A stretch of 64,000 nucleotides of DNA from contig JBAZNI010000001.1 of the NCBI GenBank assembly GCA_041649295.1, positions 124,001-188,000 on the forward strand, in the 5' to 3' direction. Both the position numbers and the translations under genes were made by a program. Below are positions 21,025-29,826 of the stretch, piece after piece. The DNA is from JACPLR01 sp041649295. GTDB taxonomy: Archaea > Nanobdellota > Nanobdellia > Pacearchaeales > GW2011-AR1. Numbering within the stretch: position 1 is the first letter of the stretch; every line of letters starts with the position of its first letter. The notes under the pieces are model-generated. The model had not been told where the DNA came from, made no database searches, and worked only from the letters and a program-made list of their open reading frames with translations.

Positions 21025-23070
21025 ATGTTGTTCAAAAGAATAAAAGTAGAGAATATAAGAAGTTATGAAAGTGCAGAAATAGTTTTTCCTAAAGGTTCTG
21101 TTCTTTTATCTGGAGATATAGGTTCAGGAAAAACTTCAATACTTCTTGCATTAGAATTTGCATTATTTGGATTGCAGCCTGGAAAAAAAGGGGATTCAAT
21201 TTTGAAAAACGGAAAATCAGAGGGCATGGTTGAATTAGAACTTGAAATAGAAGGTGAGCAAGTTATAATCTGCAGAACTTTGAAAAGAAAAAAATCTGTT
21301 TCACAGGAGTCTGCATTTATAACTATCGACGGTAAAAAACAAGAGCTTTCTGTAACCGAATTAAAAAATTTTATTCTCAGGCTTATAAATTATCCCCCAG
21401 AATTTGCAAAAAAAACAAATCTGCTGTACAGATTCACAGTTTATACTCCTCAGGAAGAAATGAAGCAGATTATTCTTGAAACTCCTGAAGTAAGATTAAA
21501 TACATTAAGGCATGTTTTTGGGATTGACAAATATAAAAGGATTAAAGAAAACACAATGATATTAACTGCAAGGCTTAGAGAGCTTACAAGATTAAAGCAG
21601 GGGCAGATTTCAGATTTAGAGCTTCTTAAATCTTCTTTAGACAACAAGAAACAGCTTCTTTCAGAATTAAAAAAACAAATTCCGATTATTGAATCCCAGC
21701 TTTTAGATGCAGTTAAATCAAAGGAAAAAAAGCAGGAAGAACTTAACAGTATAAAAGAGAAAATTGATGAAAAAAGAAAATTAGAATCAGAAATAGAAAA
21801 ATCCTCAATAATGTATTCTACAAAAAAAGAGCAGATTTTGAAAATAGACAAGGAAATTTCTGTAATAAATGAAAGATTTAAACAGGCAAAAGAGCAGTTT
21901 GATTTAGATAAATTTAATGCTATTCTAAAAGAGCTTGATGAAAAAAAGAAAATCCACGAGAATCTGAATAGGGAAATAATAGAATCTTCTGCAAAAATTT
22001 ATAACTTTATCTCAAAAATTAACGAGTTGCAAAAATCCAAAGACAAGATTTTTAATTTAACCAAATGCCCTACATGTCTTCAGGAAGTTGGCACCAGCCA
22101 TAAAAAAGCATTTTTAACCCAGACTGAAAATGAAATGTCAGAAATAAATAATCTTAAAATCAATTTAGACAATGAAAAACAGGAAAAAGAAATTAAGTTA
22201 AGAAGCATTTTGATAGAAATAAGAGAACTTGAAAAATCAAAATTAGATTTGGAAGCAATTAAAATAAAAATCCAGACAATTGAAGAAGATTATAGAAAAT
22301 GCCCTCAGTTTGAAACACAAAAAAAATCTTTAGAATATGATGCAGGCATACTTAAAGATCAGGTTGAGAGGCTGAAAACTGCTGTAAGTGAATTAAAAAA
22401 ATATGATAATCTTATGCTTGCGAAAGAAGCAGAATTAAACTTGTCTTCAGTTAATGAAAGGCAGATTGAAATTAAAAGAGCAGAGATAATTAAAGAAGCA
22501 GAGCTTCAGGAAAAAGATATTTTTATCAAAGAAAACCAGATAGCTGAAAAAGAAAAAATTAAAACAGAATTAATTTATGTTTCAGGTTTAGAAGAGTTTT
22601 TTTCAGGAAGATTTTTGGAAATGGTAAGTTCTATAGAAAAAAATGTAATGATAAAACTTAGAACAGAATTTTCAGGGCTTTTTAATGAATGGTTTTCAAT
22701 ACTTGTCCCAGATACATTCATTGTTTCGCTTAATGAGGAATTCACACCGATTATTGAACAGCAGGAATATGAAATTGACTACAGCTATTTGTCAGGGGGA
22801 GAAAGAACTGCAATTGCTCTTGCATACAGGCTGGCATTAAATCAGACAATTACTTCAATGCTTTCTGAAATAAAAACAAAAGGTTTGGTAATTCTTGATG
22901 AACCAACAGACGGATTTTCACAGCAGCAGTTGGACAAGATGAGAGATGTTTTAGAGCAATTAGACTATGAACAGCTTATACTTGTGAGCCACGACCAGAA
23001 AATAGAATCTTTTGTTGACAATGTTATTAGGCTGAATAAAGAGCATGGAATCAGTAAAGTGGGGTTTTAA
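21025..23070 (+). CDS. rad50: DNA double-strand break repair ATPase Rad50, compact
   Basis: Rad50 is the SMC-like ATPase partner of Mre11. Walker A is SGDIGSGKTSIL (residues 29-40). The zinc hook is CPTC (C348, C351). The ABC signature YLSGGERTAIALAY and Walker B LVILDEPTDG are near the C-terminus, with LVSHDQKIE as the H-loop. At 681 aa it is about 200 residues shorter than typical archaeal Rad50, almost all from the coiled-coil arms on either side of the hook. It has its own TATA box (GTTTATAAATA, about 20977-20987). Confidence 0.93.
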   Translation: MLFKRIKVENIRSYESAEIVFPKGSVLLSGDIGSGKTSILLALEFALFGLQPGKKGDSILKNGKSEGMVELELEIEGEQVIICRTLKRKKSVSQESAFITIDGKKQELSVTELKNFILRLINYPPEFAKKTNLLYRFTVYTPQEEMKQIILETPEVRLNTLRHVFGIDKYKRIKENTMILTARLRELTRLKQGQISDLELLKSSLDNKKQLLSELKKQIPIIESQLLDAVKSKEKKQEELNSIKEKIDEKRKLESEIEKSSIMYSTKKEQILKIDKEISVINERFKQAKEQFDLDKFNAILKELDEKKKIHENLNREIIESSAKIYNFISKINELQKSKDKIFNLTKCPTCLQEVGTSHKKAFLTQTENEMSEINNLKINLDNEKQEKEIKLRSILIEIRELEKSKLDLEAIKIKIQTIEEDYRKCPQFETQKKSLEYDAGILKDQVERLKTAVSELKKYDNLMLAKEAELNLSSVNERQIEIKRAEIIKEAELQEKDIFIKENQIAEKEKIKTELIYVSGLEEFFSGRFLEMVSSIEKNVMIKLRTEFSGLFNEWFSILVPDTFIVSLNEEFTPIIEQQEYEIDYSYLSGGERTAIALAYRLALNQTITSMLSEIKTKGLVILDEPTDGFSQQQLDKMRDVLEQLDYEQLILVSHDQKIESFVDNVIRLNKEHGISKVGF

Positions 23071-23140
23071 AAAACTTACCGCAACATTTATAAATCTTGC
23101 ATATATATTTAACTATATAGATTCTAAAAGAGCTTTGAAA

Positions 23141-23793
23141 ATGGATAATGAAATTAAAGATTCAATGTTAAAAACAGGAACGAGCATAGTCGGAATTGTA
23201 TGCAGTGACGGGGTTGTGCTGGCTGCTGACAGGCAGGTTAGTGCAGGAAATATTGTAGTAAGCAAAACATTTGATAAAATAATTCCTATTAATGACAGGT
23301 TATTGGCAGCAATTACCGGAGGAGTTTCAGATGCCCAAATTTTAATGAGAATCATTGCTGCAGAATTAAAATTAAAAGAATTAAAAGCAAGAAGAAAAGC
23401 AACTGTTAAAGAATCAGCAAATCTTTTAGGATTTTTGACATTTAGGAATATAAGGAATCCCTCAATGATTCCAGCTATTGTGGGCTCATTAGTTGCAGGC
23501 ATAGATGACGATGGCACAGCAAAACTTTACAGTGTTGAACCTGCAGGAAGCATTTCTGAAATAAAAGATTATGATGCAAATTTTGGAAGCGGAATGCCTT
23601 ATATTTTAGGAGTTTTGGAAAGAGCTATGTCCGGGGCATTTCAGTCAAAGATGGAGTAAAACTTGCAGTTGACTGCCTAAAAGCTTCTACTCAAAGAGAT
23701 ATGGGGAGTGGATATGGGATTGATGTTTATACCCTGACAAAAGATGGAGTAAAAAAAGTTGTAAGCCAGGAAATACAGTCAGTTTTTAAGTAA
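23141..23793 (+). CDS. psmB: 20S proteasome beta subunit, interrupted by a one-base frameshift
   Basis: This is the catalytic subunit of the 20S proteasome. The start is ATG 23141; a 13-residue propeptide ends KTG, and Thr14 of TSIVGIVCSDGVVLAADR would be the active-site nucleophile. The reading frame breaks near 23618-23624. It ends early as AMSGAFQSKME, while the other frame continues SYVRGISVKDGVKLAVDCLK, then STQRDMGSGYGIDVYTL and stops at 23793. The 653-base span is one base short of a multiple of three. Everything else is conserved, so a sequencing or assembly deletion is most likely. The truncated product would lack the last 45 residues or so. Confidence 0.85.
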
Positions 23794-23855
23794 ATTAAAT
23801 AAAATCTAAAATAACGAATTGTTTTAACTAAAGTTTAACTAATTAAAATTTTAAA

Positions 23856-25730
23856 ATGGATATACTAAAACAGATAACTGCAGAGCTTCCAAAAGCAATA
23901 AGCGACGAATGTTTTGAAGGGGCGAATATAGTCCTCTATACAGACAATGTTGAGTTTTTTAAAGAAGCAGAAAGCAAGATAAAAGAACTGGTTAATCAGT
24001 TTAAAAAAAGAATTGAATTAAGGGCAGATGAGAAAATTCTTGAAAGTGAGGAAAAAACAGAAGCAGTTATAAGAAGTATTATCCCAGTTGAAGCAGAAAT
24101 AACAAATATTATTTTTGATAAGCACAGAAGCATTGTGATTATAGAGGCAAAAAAACCAGGATTAGTTATTGGAAAACAAGGAGGGTTATTGCAGGAAATA
24201 AAAGAAAAAACATTATGGATACCCCATGTTCAGAGAAGCTCTTCAATACCTAGCAAAATAACCGAGAATATTAGAAGTGTCTTGTACGATAATAATACAT
24301 ACAGAAGAAAATTTTTAAATAATATTGGAAAGAAAATCTACAAAGATTGGAGTGCAGATAAAAAAGAGGGTTGGATAAGGCTTTCATTTTTAGGAAGTGG
24401 ACGACAGGTTGGAAGAAGTTGCATCCTTTTGCAAACTCCTATGTCAAATGTTTTATTAGATGTTGGAGTTGATGTTGCTTCTCAAGGGCAGGACAGATTC
24501 CCTTATTTTGACATTCCTGAATTTGACATTTCATCAATAGATGCGATTGTTCTTTCACATGCTCATCTTGACCACAGTGCACTTATACCTTATCTTTATA
24601 AAATGGGTTACGATGGCCCGGTGTATATGACTGCGCCTACAAGAGATATAGCTGCACTTCTTGCTTTGGATTTTGTTGATGTTGCTTATAAACAGGCAGC
24701 TACTCCAATTTATAGTTCAACTGATATAAAAGAAATGGTAAAGCATAGCATCTGTCTTAATTTTGGCGAAGTTACTGATATAACTCCAGATATAAGAATT
24801 ACTTTATATAATTCAGGGCATGCTTTAGGAGCTTCAATGGTTCATATAAATATTGGCAATGGTTCCCATAATCTTCTTTATACAGGAGATTTAAAATATA
24901 TGAGAACCAGGTTATTAGACCAGGCAACTGCAGTTTTCCCAAGGGTTGAAACAACAATAATTGAAGCTACTTACGGGGGCAAACAGGATATTTTGCCACC
25001 AAGAGTTGATTCTGAAAATCAGCTTTTAGGATATATTAAACAGACAATTGAACGCGGAGGAAAAGTTCTTATTCCAGAATTAGGGTTAGGGAGAGCGCAG
25101 GAAACAATGTTAATTATTGAAGATGCGATTAAATCAGGAAAACTTCAGAAGATTCCAGTGTATATTGATGGGATGATTTGGGATATTAATGCTATTCATA
25201 CAGCTTATCCTGATTTTCTTTCACATGCTGTAAGGAATCAGATTTTCCAGGACCAAAATCCTTTTGTTTCAGATATATTCAAGAGGGTTGGTAGTGCTTT
25301 GGAAAGAAAAGAAGTTATTGAGGGAGGTCCATGTCTTGTTCTCGCAACTTCTGGTATGTTAGTTGGCGGAGCATCAGTCGAGTACTTTAAGCATTTTGCA
25401 GGAAATAAACGAAATTCAATAATTTTTGTTTGTTATCAGGGTGTTGGTTCCTTAGGGCGCCAGGTGCAGGAAGGGCTTACAGAATTTAAAACAGAAAAGG
25501 GGGAAATTGTTCCAATTGCAATAGAAGTTCATAAAATCGACGGGTTTAGTGCGCATGCAGGAAGGGCAGAGCTTTTGAACTTTATAAAAAACTCACATCC
25601 CAAGCCAAAAAGAGTAATAATAAACCACGGGGAAGTTTCTAAATGCCTGGATTTAGCAAGTTCTCTTTACAAAATAGAAAGAGTTGAAACAACAGTTCCA
25701 AGAAATCTAGAGACGATTAGGCTGAAGTAA
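23856..25730 (+). CDS. fttA: Transcription termination factor FttA (aCPSF1)
   Basis: FttA/aCPSF1 is the archaeal CPSF73-like nuclease that cleaves nascent RNA and drives termination. Residues 1-140 hold two KH-type domains (PGLVIGKQGGLLQEIKEKT is the second GxxG). The metallo-beta-lactamase domain follows with FLGSGRQVGRSCILLQT, SHAHLDHSALIPYL, YNSGHALGASMVHI and YTGDLKYM. The beta-CASP domain contains YGGKQDILPPR and IPELGLGRAQE, and the end shows KIDGFSAHAGRAELL and INHGE. The 624-aa length is normal. It is last in the mre11-rad50-psmB-fttA run. Confidence 0.94.
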   Translation: MDILKQITAELPKAISDECFEGANIVLYTDNVEFFKEAESKIKELVNQFKKRIELRADEKILESEEKTEAVIRSIIPVEAEITNIIFDKHRSIVIIEAKKPGLVIGKQGGLLQEIKEKTLWIPHVQRSSSIPSKITENIRSVLYDNNTYRRKFLNNIGKKIYKDWSADKKEGWIRLSFLGSGRQVGRSCILLQTPMSNVLLDVGVDVASQGQDRFPYFDIPEFDISSIDAIVLSHAHLDHSALIPYLYKMGYDGPVYMTAPTRDIAALLALDFVDVAYKQAATPIYSSTDIKEMVKHSICLNFGEVTDITPDIRITLYNSGHALGASMVHINIGNGSHNLLYTGDLKYMRTRLLDQATAVFPRVETTIIEATYGGKQDILPPRVDSENQLLGYIKQTIERGGKVLIPELGLGRAQETMLIIEDAIKSGKLQKIPVYIDGMIWDINAIHTAYPDFLSHAVRNQIFQDQNPFVSDIFKRVGSALERKEVIEGGPCLVLATSGMLVGGASVEYFKHFAGNKRNSIIFVCYQGVGSLGRQVQEGLTEFKTEKGEIVPIAIEVHKIDGFSAHAGRAELLNFIKNSHPKPKRVIINHGEVSKCLDLASSLYKIERVETTVPRNLETIRLK

Positions 25731-25788
25731 AGTTAATGTGGGAAATTATGTTAATTATACCATACTCTTCCTAACTTGACGCTCTGAT

Positions 25789-25846
25789 AACTGATGTTTT
25801 TGATTAATCAAGCGAGCACACCAATAACAGATTTTCTTCACATTAA
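25789..25846 (+). repeat. 58-bp direct repeat, copy 1
   Basis: This segment recurs at 26972-27029 with one mismatch. It contains the palindrome TTGATTAATCAA, then CGAGCACACCAATAACAG, and ends in ACATTAA. The two copies bracket the gene pair 25938-26921 in the same orientation. A shorter piece occurs at 15889-15905, so the element may be dispersed. Confidence 0.85.
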
Positions 25847-25937
25847 CCCAAAAAAGTTTTCTTCACATTAATTTATTAATAGACTATTTTAATACACTTA
25901 CCGCAAACTATATAAATATGTCTTTACATGTCTTTAC

Positions 25938-26138
25938 ATGAGTGATAGGAAAAGAATGAAGAAACTTCGTGAAAAGCGGATAAAAACTATTGACAGGCAG
26001 ATTTTGGCTCATGAGAGTAAAATCAAACACGAGCATCCGCCTAAAGATACAACTTTAGATTATTGGAAAAAAGAAATAGAAGAAAAATTTAAAAAAATGA
26101 AAAAAGAAGACGAGGAATATTTAAAAGACGAGGATTAA
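25938..26138 (+). CDS. Small highly charged protein upstream of the nucleotidyltransferase
   Basis: The 66-aa protein is almost entirely charged (MSDRKRMKKLREKRIKTIDR, ending EDEEYLKDED) and probably forms one long helix with basic N-terminus and acidic C-terminus. Its stop directly abuts the ATG of the next gene. A TATA box (ACTATATAAATATG) and a direct repeat TGTCTTTACA TGTCTTTACA lie just upstream. It could be a small partner of the nucleotidyltransferase; the family is not recognised. Confidence 0.6.
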   Translation: MSDRKRMKKLREKRIKTIDRQILAHESKIKHEHPPKDTTLDYWKKEIEEKFKKMKKEDEEYLKDED

Positions 26139-26921
26139 ATGGAAATATTGAGAAAAACAATAAAATCTGGAAATGCTTCTGCAGTTGTTTTGCCTAAATC
26201 TTGGCTGGACAAAAATGTAAGAATCGAACTAATTGATAAAACTCCTGAAATGATGTTGCGCGAAGTTTTGGAAATTATCGCCAAGCATATGGATTTATCA
26301 GAAGTTATTGGGGTATATCTAACTGGGAGTTATGCAAGAGAAGATGATTCTGTAAATAGCGATATAGATATTTTAGTTATCACAGAGAAAACAAGCAGGG
26401 AAATTATTAAAAAAGAGAATTATGAAATATTAATTGTTTCTTTAGATTTATTAACCTATAAATTAAGAGAAAATTTATTTCCTGTGGGAGTCATGCTAAA
26501 AGAAGCAAAATCCCTATTAAATAAGAATTTTTTAGAAAGTGTAAGAATAACTGTGACTAAAAAGAATATTAAATGGTATTTAGATGCAACAAAAGAACGT
26601 TTAAAGTTAATTAAAAATTCAATAGATTTAATTGAGAAAAAAAAGCCTAATGGAAAGCTGAGTGATGCAATAGCTTATTCTTTAGTGTTAAGATTGAGAA
26701 CACTTTATATTATTGACTGCCTGAATAAAAACAAACCATACAAAAAAATAGAATTTGTAAAGTTAATAAAAGAGGTTTCAGGTTCTTCAACTGCTTATGA
26801 AAGATATATTTATGCAAAATGCCATTCAGATAATAAAAGAGAGCTTTTATTAATAGAAGGAAAAAATCTTTACAATTACCTTAAAGATTATCTTCAAAAA
26901 ATAATAGGTTCTGTGAATTAG
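26139..26921 (+). CDS. Nucleotidyltransferase with N-terminal AbrB-like domain
   Basis: The 260-aa protein begins with a swapped-hairpin AbrB/SpoVT-like segment (RKTIKSGNASAVVLPKSWLD). A Pol-beta-type nucleotidyltransferase core follows, YLTGSYAREDDSVNSDIDIL (G63-S64, D75, D77), and then a long helical C-terminal domain that may be HEPN-like in shape but shows no clear RxxxxH. It looks like a one-chain relative of MNT antitoxins. It is paired with the small charged protein and flanked by 58-bp direct repeats, which suggests a mobile or duplicated cassette. Confidence 0.75.
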   Translation: MEILRKTIKSGNASAVVLPKSWLDKNVRIELIDKTPEMMLREVLEIIAKHMDLSEVIGVYLTGSYAREDDSVNSDIDILVITEKTSREIIKKENYEILIVSLDLLTYKLRENLFPVGVMLKEAKSLLNKNFLESVRITVTKKNIKWYLDATKERLKLIKNSIDLIEKKKPNGKLSDAIAYSLVLRLRTLYIIDCLNKNKPYKKIEFVKLIKEVSGSSTAYERYIYAKCHSDNKRELLLIEGKNLYNYLKDYLQKIIGSVN

Positions 26922-26971
26922 CATAACTCTTTATTTTATCGTGCATAGTCTGCCTGAATTAATGCTGTAAC

Positions 26972-27029
26972 AACTGATGTTTTTGATTAATCAAGCGAGC
27001 ACACCAATAACAGATTTTCTTTACATTAA
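26972..27029 (+). repeat. 58-bp direct repeat, copy 2
   Basis: This is the second copy of the element at 25789-25846, 1183 bases downstream and in the same orientation, with a single T/C difference. Confidence 0.85.
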
Positions 27030-27064
27030 GATTATTAATAGGTTATTATAACTTATTTTTATAA

Positions 27065-27298
27065 TTACTCAAAAAGATTACCTCTTTGAGCAACTCTTTC
27101 TGCAAGACGGATTTCTGTCATAGCCATCCAGCCTTCACAATACGCTTTAGCAAGCAACTCTATTATTCCATCAGTTAATTCCAAATCGCACGATTTAGTA
27201 CAATCATATACCCTCCTAATGCTTTCATCAGTTAAGTTGCTCGGAAATAATTCGGCACTACTTACAAACTTAATGCGAAATTCATTATAGGTTATCAT
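27065..27298 (-). CDS. Hypothetical protein
   Basis: The 77-aa soluble helical protein begins MITYNEFRIKFVSSAELFPS and continues NLTDESIRRVYDCTKSCDLE. I do not recognise a family. A TATA box (ACATTTAATAATCC on the minus strand, about 27317-27330) lies 25 bases before the start, which supports it as a real gene. Confidence 0.5.
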   Translation of the reverse strand: MITYNEFRIKFVSSAELFPSNLTDESIRRVYDCTKSCDLELTDGIIELLAKAYCEGWMAMTEIRLAERVAQRGNLFE

Positions 27299-27729
27299 AT
27301 TATTTATTGTAAGTTAGGATTATTAAATGTTTATCTATAAGGCAAAGAGCAAAATAAAAACTATCTTAATGCCTCAATTTTTCTTTAATGTAAAGAATAC
27401 TTTTCTACGATAATTTGCTCTTTTGTTTTATGAATAAAGCATCAGTAGAACCAGCGCTAAATAAGGGGAAGATATAGATTATTAACTCCCTATACAAAAT
27501 AAAATTATTTTTGTTAACTAATAAGACAGCTAGGCTACAATTGCTAAGCTTATCATCACTTAAATAATCAACTACGATATCAGTAAACAATTGTCTCTTA
27601 CATTAACCCAAATTTTTAAATGCAACATTTAAAAACTAAATTATCTTTAATCAATTGAGGTGTATATAACCAAGTGAACTTAGGCATTAACAAGAGATGT
27701 TGTAAGAAGAAACTTGATTCTTTTTACAG
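27299..27729. other. Intergenic region without a supported gene
   Basis: This 431-base stretch holds divergent promoter elements and no convincing coding region. A minus-strand 61-codon frame (27405-27590) has no promoter or recognisable sequence. AAAGAGCAAA (27344-27353) has its exact complement at 27414-27423. A probable TATA box for the presenilin gene (GTGTATATAACC, about 27660-27671) would give a leader of about 35 bases. Confidence 0.4.
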
Positions 27730-28731
27730 ATGAAGCATAATTTAAAAATAACATTTGTTCTGCTTGCGATGTTTTTAATAACCCAGTTAATTGGGCTGGC
27801 AGTTATTAAATTATATGAGCCAATTGTTGAGCAGGTGGAAGTTAATGGGACTTTAATTAATGTAACTACAAATCCTATTCCTTATGGGATGCAACCGACT
27901 GTTGCCCCTGAACCAATTGAATTAACAATTACTTTAACTCTCGCATTTATCATTGCGATTCTTATAGTTTTTTTCCTGACTAAAATGAATATGAAACTGA
28001 TTATGAGGCTGTGGTTTTTCATAGTTGTAGTTATTGTTATGGGGATAACTTTTAATGCTTTGCTTTCAAGAATAATTAATCATTCTATTATTTTTGATTA
28101 TGGCTCTCAAATTGCAGTTCCAATTGCCCCGTTGGTTTCTATTATTCTAGCGCTTCCACTTGCAGTATATAAGATTTATAAAAGAAATATTGTCATACAT
28201 AACCTTACAGAGCTTTTAATTTATCCTGGGATTGCCGTTGTTTTTGTAGCTTTGCTTGCAGGGCTTGGAAGCCCTTATAATATAGGAATTACTATTCTTA
28301 TCCTTCTTGCAATTTCAGTTTATGATATGTGGGCTGTCTGGCATTCAGGATTTATGCAAAAACTTGCCAAATTCCAGATGAATGAGCTTAAAGTATTCGG
28401 AGGATTTTTTGTTCCTTACTTAACTAAAAAGCAGAAAGCAACATTAAAAGAATTAAAAACTACTAAAAAAATTTCCAAAAATACAAAGGCGATGAAAGTA
28501 AGTCTTGCAATACTTGGAGGAGGAGATGTTGTTTTTCCAATAATAACTGCAGGAGTTATTTATAGGATGCTTGGATTGTTTCCTGCACTGATTGTTGTGC
28601 TATGTGCAACTTTGTCTCTTTTAGGATTATTTATACTTGCAAAAAAAGGAAAATTTTATCCAGCAATGCCTTTTTTAACAACAGGGCTTTTAGTCGGAAT
28701 TGGGTTAAGCTTCCTTTATATTCTCGTTTAA
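27730..28731 (+). CDS. Presenilin-type intramembrane aspartyl protease (A22 family)
   Basis: This is an archaeal presenilin/signal-peptide-peptidase homolog that cuts proteins within the membrane. The 333-aa protein has about nine hydrophobic segments. The paired catalytic aspartates are visible: SVYDMWAVW (D199 of the YD motif) and AILGGGDVVFP (D266 of GxGD). The third motif, normally PALP, reads YPAMPFLT at residues 310-317. Both active-site motifs are intact, so it is probably active. Its substrates are unknown; signal peptides or anchors of the many exported proteins here are possible. Confidence 0.88.
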   Translation: MKHNLKITFVLLAMFLITQLIGLAVIKLYEPIVEQVEVNGTLINVTTNPIPYGMQPTVAPEPIELTITLTLAFIIAILIVFFLTKMNMKLIMRLWFFIVVVIVMGITFNALLSRIINHSIIFDYGSQIAVPIAPLVSIILALPLAVYKIYKRNIVIHNLTELLIYPGIAVVFVALLAGLGSPYNIGITILILLAISVYDMWAVWHSGFMQKLAKFQMNELKVFGGFFVPYLTKKQKATLKELKTTKKISKNTKAMKVSLAILGGGDVVFPIITAGVIYRMLGLFPALIVVLCATLSLLGLFILAKKGKFYPAMPFLTTGLLVGIGLSFLYILV

Positions 28732-29061
28732 TCTTCCTTCTAAATCCTGAATTAAGTCCGTACACTCTGTGTTTAAATATATTAGCCGGCTGTACATTTT
28801 GTGTATGAAGTTATCATTGCCCTCATTTCTTTTGTTTTTTGGAGTGTAATAATATCTTTTTACCTGGCCCAGAATTAAGCTAACTTCTTTTCTTAAACAT
28901 TTCAAATGTCTTAGTTTAAGCGAGTTGTCAGGTTCGCTTAAATATGCATATCCATATATCGTGCAATTTAATGCATTTTGTTTACATCTAAGAATTCCTG
29001 CTCCAAAGTCCAAATAGCTTTTCAACCCATCAATCATCTCTGGTTCTAATATTCTTTCCAT
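28705..29061 (-). CDS. Hypothetical helical protein
   Basis: The 118-aa soluble protein is rich in Cys, Leu and Tyr (MERILEPEMIDGLKSYLDFG, then LRCKQNALNCTIYGYAYLSE). Its 3' end overlaps the convergent presenilin gene by 27 bases. A TATA box (GTTTAAAAAGTGCC on the minus strand, about 29085-29098) is 25 bases upstream. The family is not recognised. Confidence 0.5.
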   Translation of the reverse strand: MERILEPEMIDGLKSYLDFGAGILRCKQNALNCTIYGYAYLSEPDNSLKLRHLKCLRKEVSLILGQVKRYYYTPKNKRNEGNDNFIHKMYSRLIYLNTECTDLIQDLEGRLNENIKEA

Positions 29062-29120
29062 TTTATTATTTTATTAGGACAAATTAGGCACTTTTTAAAC
29101 TTTGTTCTTACTTAATAAAA

Positions 29121-29158
29121 GTAACAAAATAGAAAGGTTTATAAATAGGTTTTGTTAC
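29121..29158. promoter_or_regulatory. Inverted-repeat operator enclosing a TATA box
   Basis: GTAACAAAA (29121-29129) and TTTTGTTAC (29150-29158) are perfect complements placed on either side of the box AGGTTTATAAATAGG. A further half-site GTAACAAA stands at 29167-29174, just before the ATG at 29189. A protein bound here would block TBP/TFB access. The TrmB-like regulator encoded downstream at 29827 is a candidate, by inference. Confidence 0.6.
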
Positions 29159-29188
29159 CATTCAAAGTAACAAATAGGTCATATTAAA

Positions 29189-29398
29189 ATGAAAACAAGA
29201 TACTTTAATTTAAGTGGAAGGACAAACTTAGAAAGGTTAGAGAATTACAAAGCAAGAAAACATAGATGGTACTTAAATAGAATCAAGGAAGCTATCGATG
29301 GGCATGATAATGAAAATATCGCAAATGCTTATAAAGAACATGCTTTATGGTTAGTACAATTTGGTAAATATATAATGGCAAGATGTTATGAAGAGTAA
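29189..29398 (+). CDS. Small hypothetical protein
   Basis: The 69-aa basic helical protein begins MKTRYFNLSGRTNLERLENY and continues RKHRWYLNRIKEAIDGHDNE. It is first in a five-gene run (29189-31195) behind the operator-flanked promoter. The family is not recognised. Confidence 0.5.
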   Translation: MKTRYFNLSGRTNLERLENYKARKHRWYLNRIKEAIDGHDNENIANAYKEHALWLVQFGKYIMARCYEE

Positions 29399-29417
29399 AC
29401 TAGAAATTGGAGACAAA

Positions 29418-29825
29418 ATGAAAACAACAAGAAGAGCATTTTTAAGAACAGCACTAACTGCAGTAGGAACTTTAGCTGGCGTTGGTGGTTTGTCTTCATG
29501 TGAACCGGTTTTATATGGCGAGATTGAACCCGGGATTTATGTAAGAAAATACCCATCAAGTTGTGTTAGGGATAAAATAATACGGCTAAGTGACGACTTA
29601 GACTTTTCTTCAGGTTATATCGAAGCTTCTGATACAGATGGAGACGAAAGGTTTGATACATTAAAGTTTTATAAAAAAGACGAAAGCCACCCCAAACTAA
29701 AAAAGTATGCTGAGTTTGACAGGCTAGAAGAAATTTATACAAATCCTCTTAATAATCAAAACCCAGAAGTAACTTCAAATAGTCAAAACCCAGAAGTAAC
29801 TTCAAAAGAGGAGATTGATTATTAA
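29418..29825 (+). CDS. Putative Tat-exported lipoprotein
   Basis: The start is taken at ATG 29418 (an in-frame ATG at 29388 overlaps the preceding gene). The 135-aa protein opens with a twin-arginine signal, KTTRRAFLRTALTAVGTLA, then a lipobox LSSC with Cys at residue 28. The mature part is small and acidic with SDTDGDERFDTLKF, a possible Ca-binding loop. It ends with an eight-residue tandem repeat (QNPEVTSN/QNPEVTSK). Tat signals are uncommon in small-genome DPANN archaea; no Tat translocase gene is in the window. The function is unknown. Confidence 0.65.
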   Translation: MKTTRRAFLRTALTAVGTLAGVGGLSSCEPVLYGEIEPGIYVRKYPSSCVRDKIIRLSDDLDFSSGYIEASDTDGDERFDTLKFYKKDESHPKLKKYAEFDRLEEIYTNPLNNQNPEVTSNSQNPEVTSKEEIDY

Positions 29826-29826
29826 A

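Noticed and set aside
23141..23793. Programmed ribosomal frameshifting in psmB
   Set aside because: No slippery heptamer or downstream structure is evident and the shift restores a conserved end, so an indel error is simpler.
27405..27590. 61-codon minus-strand frame in the 27.3-27.7 kb gap
   Set aside because: No promoter at the right distance, no recognisable sequence, and it lies in a region rich in regulatory-type repeats.
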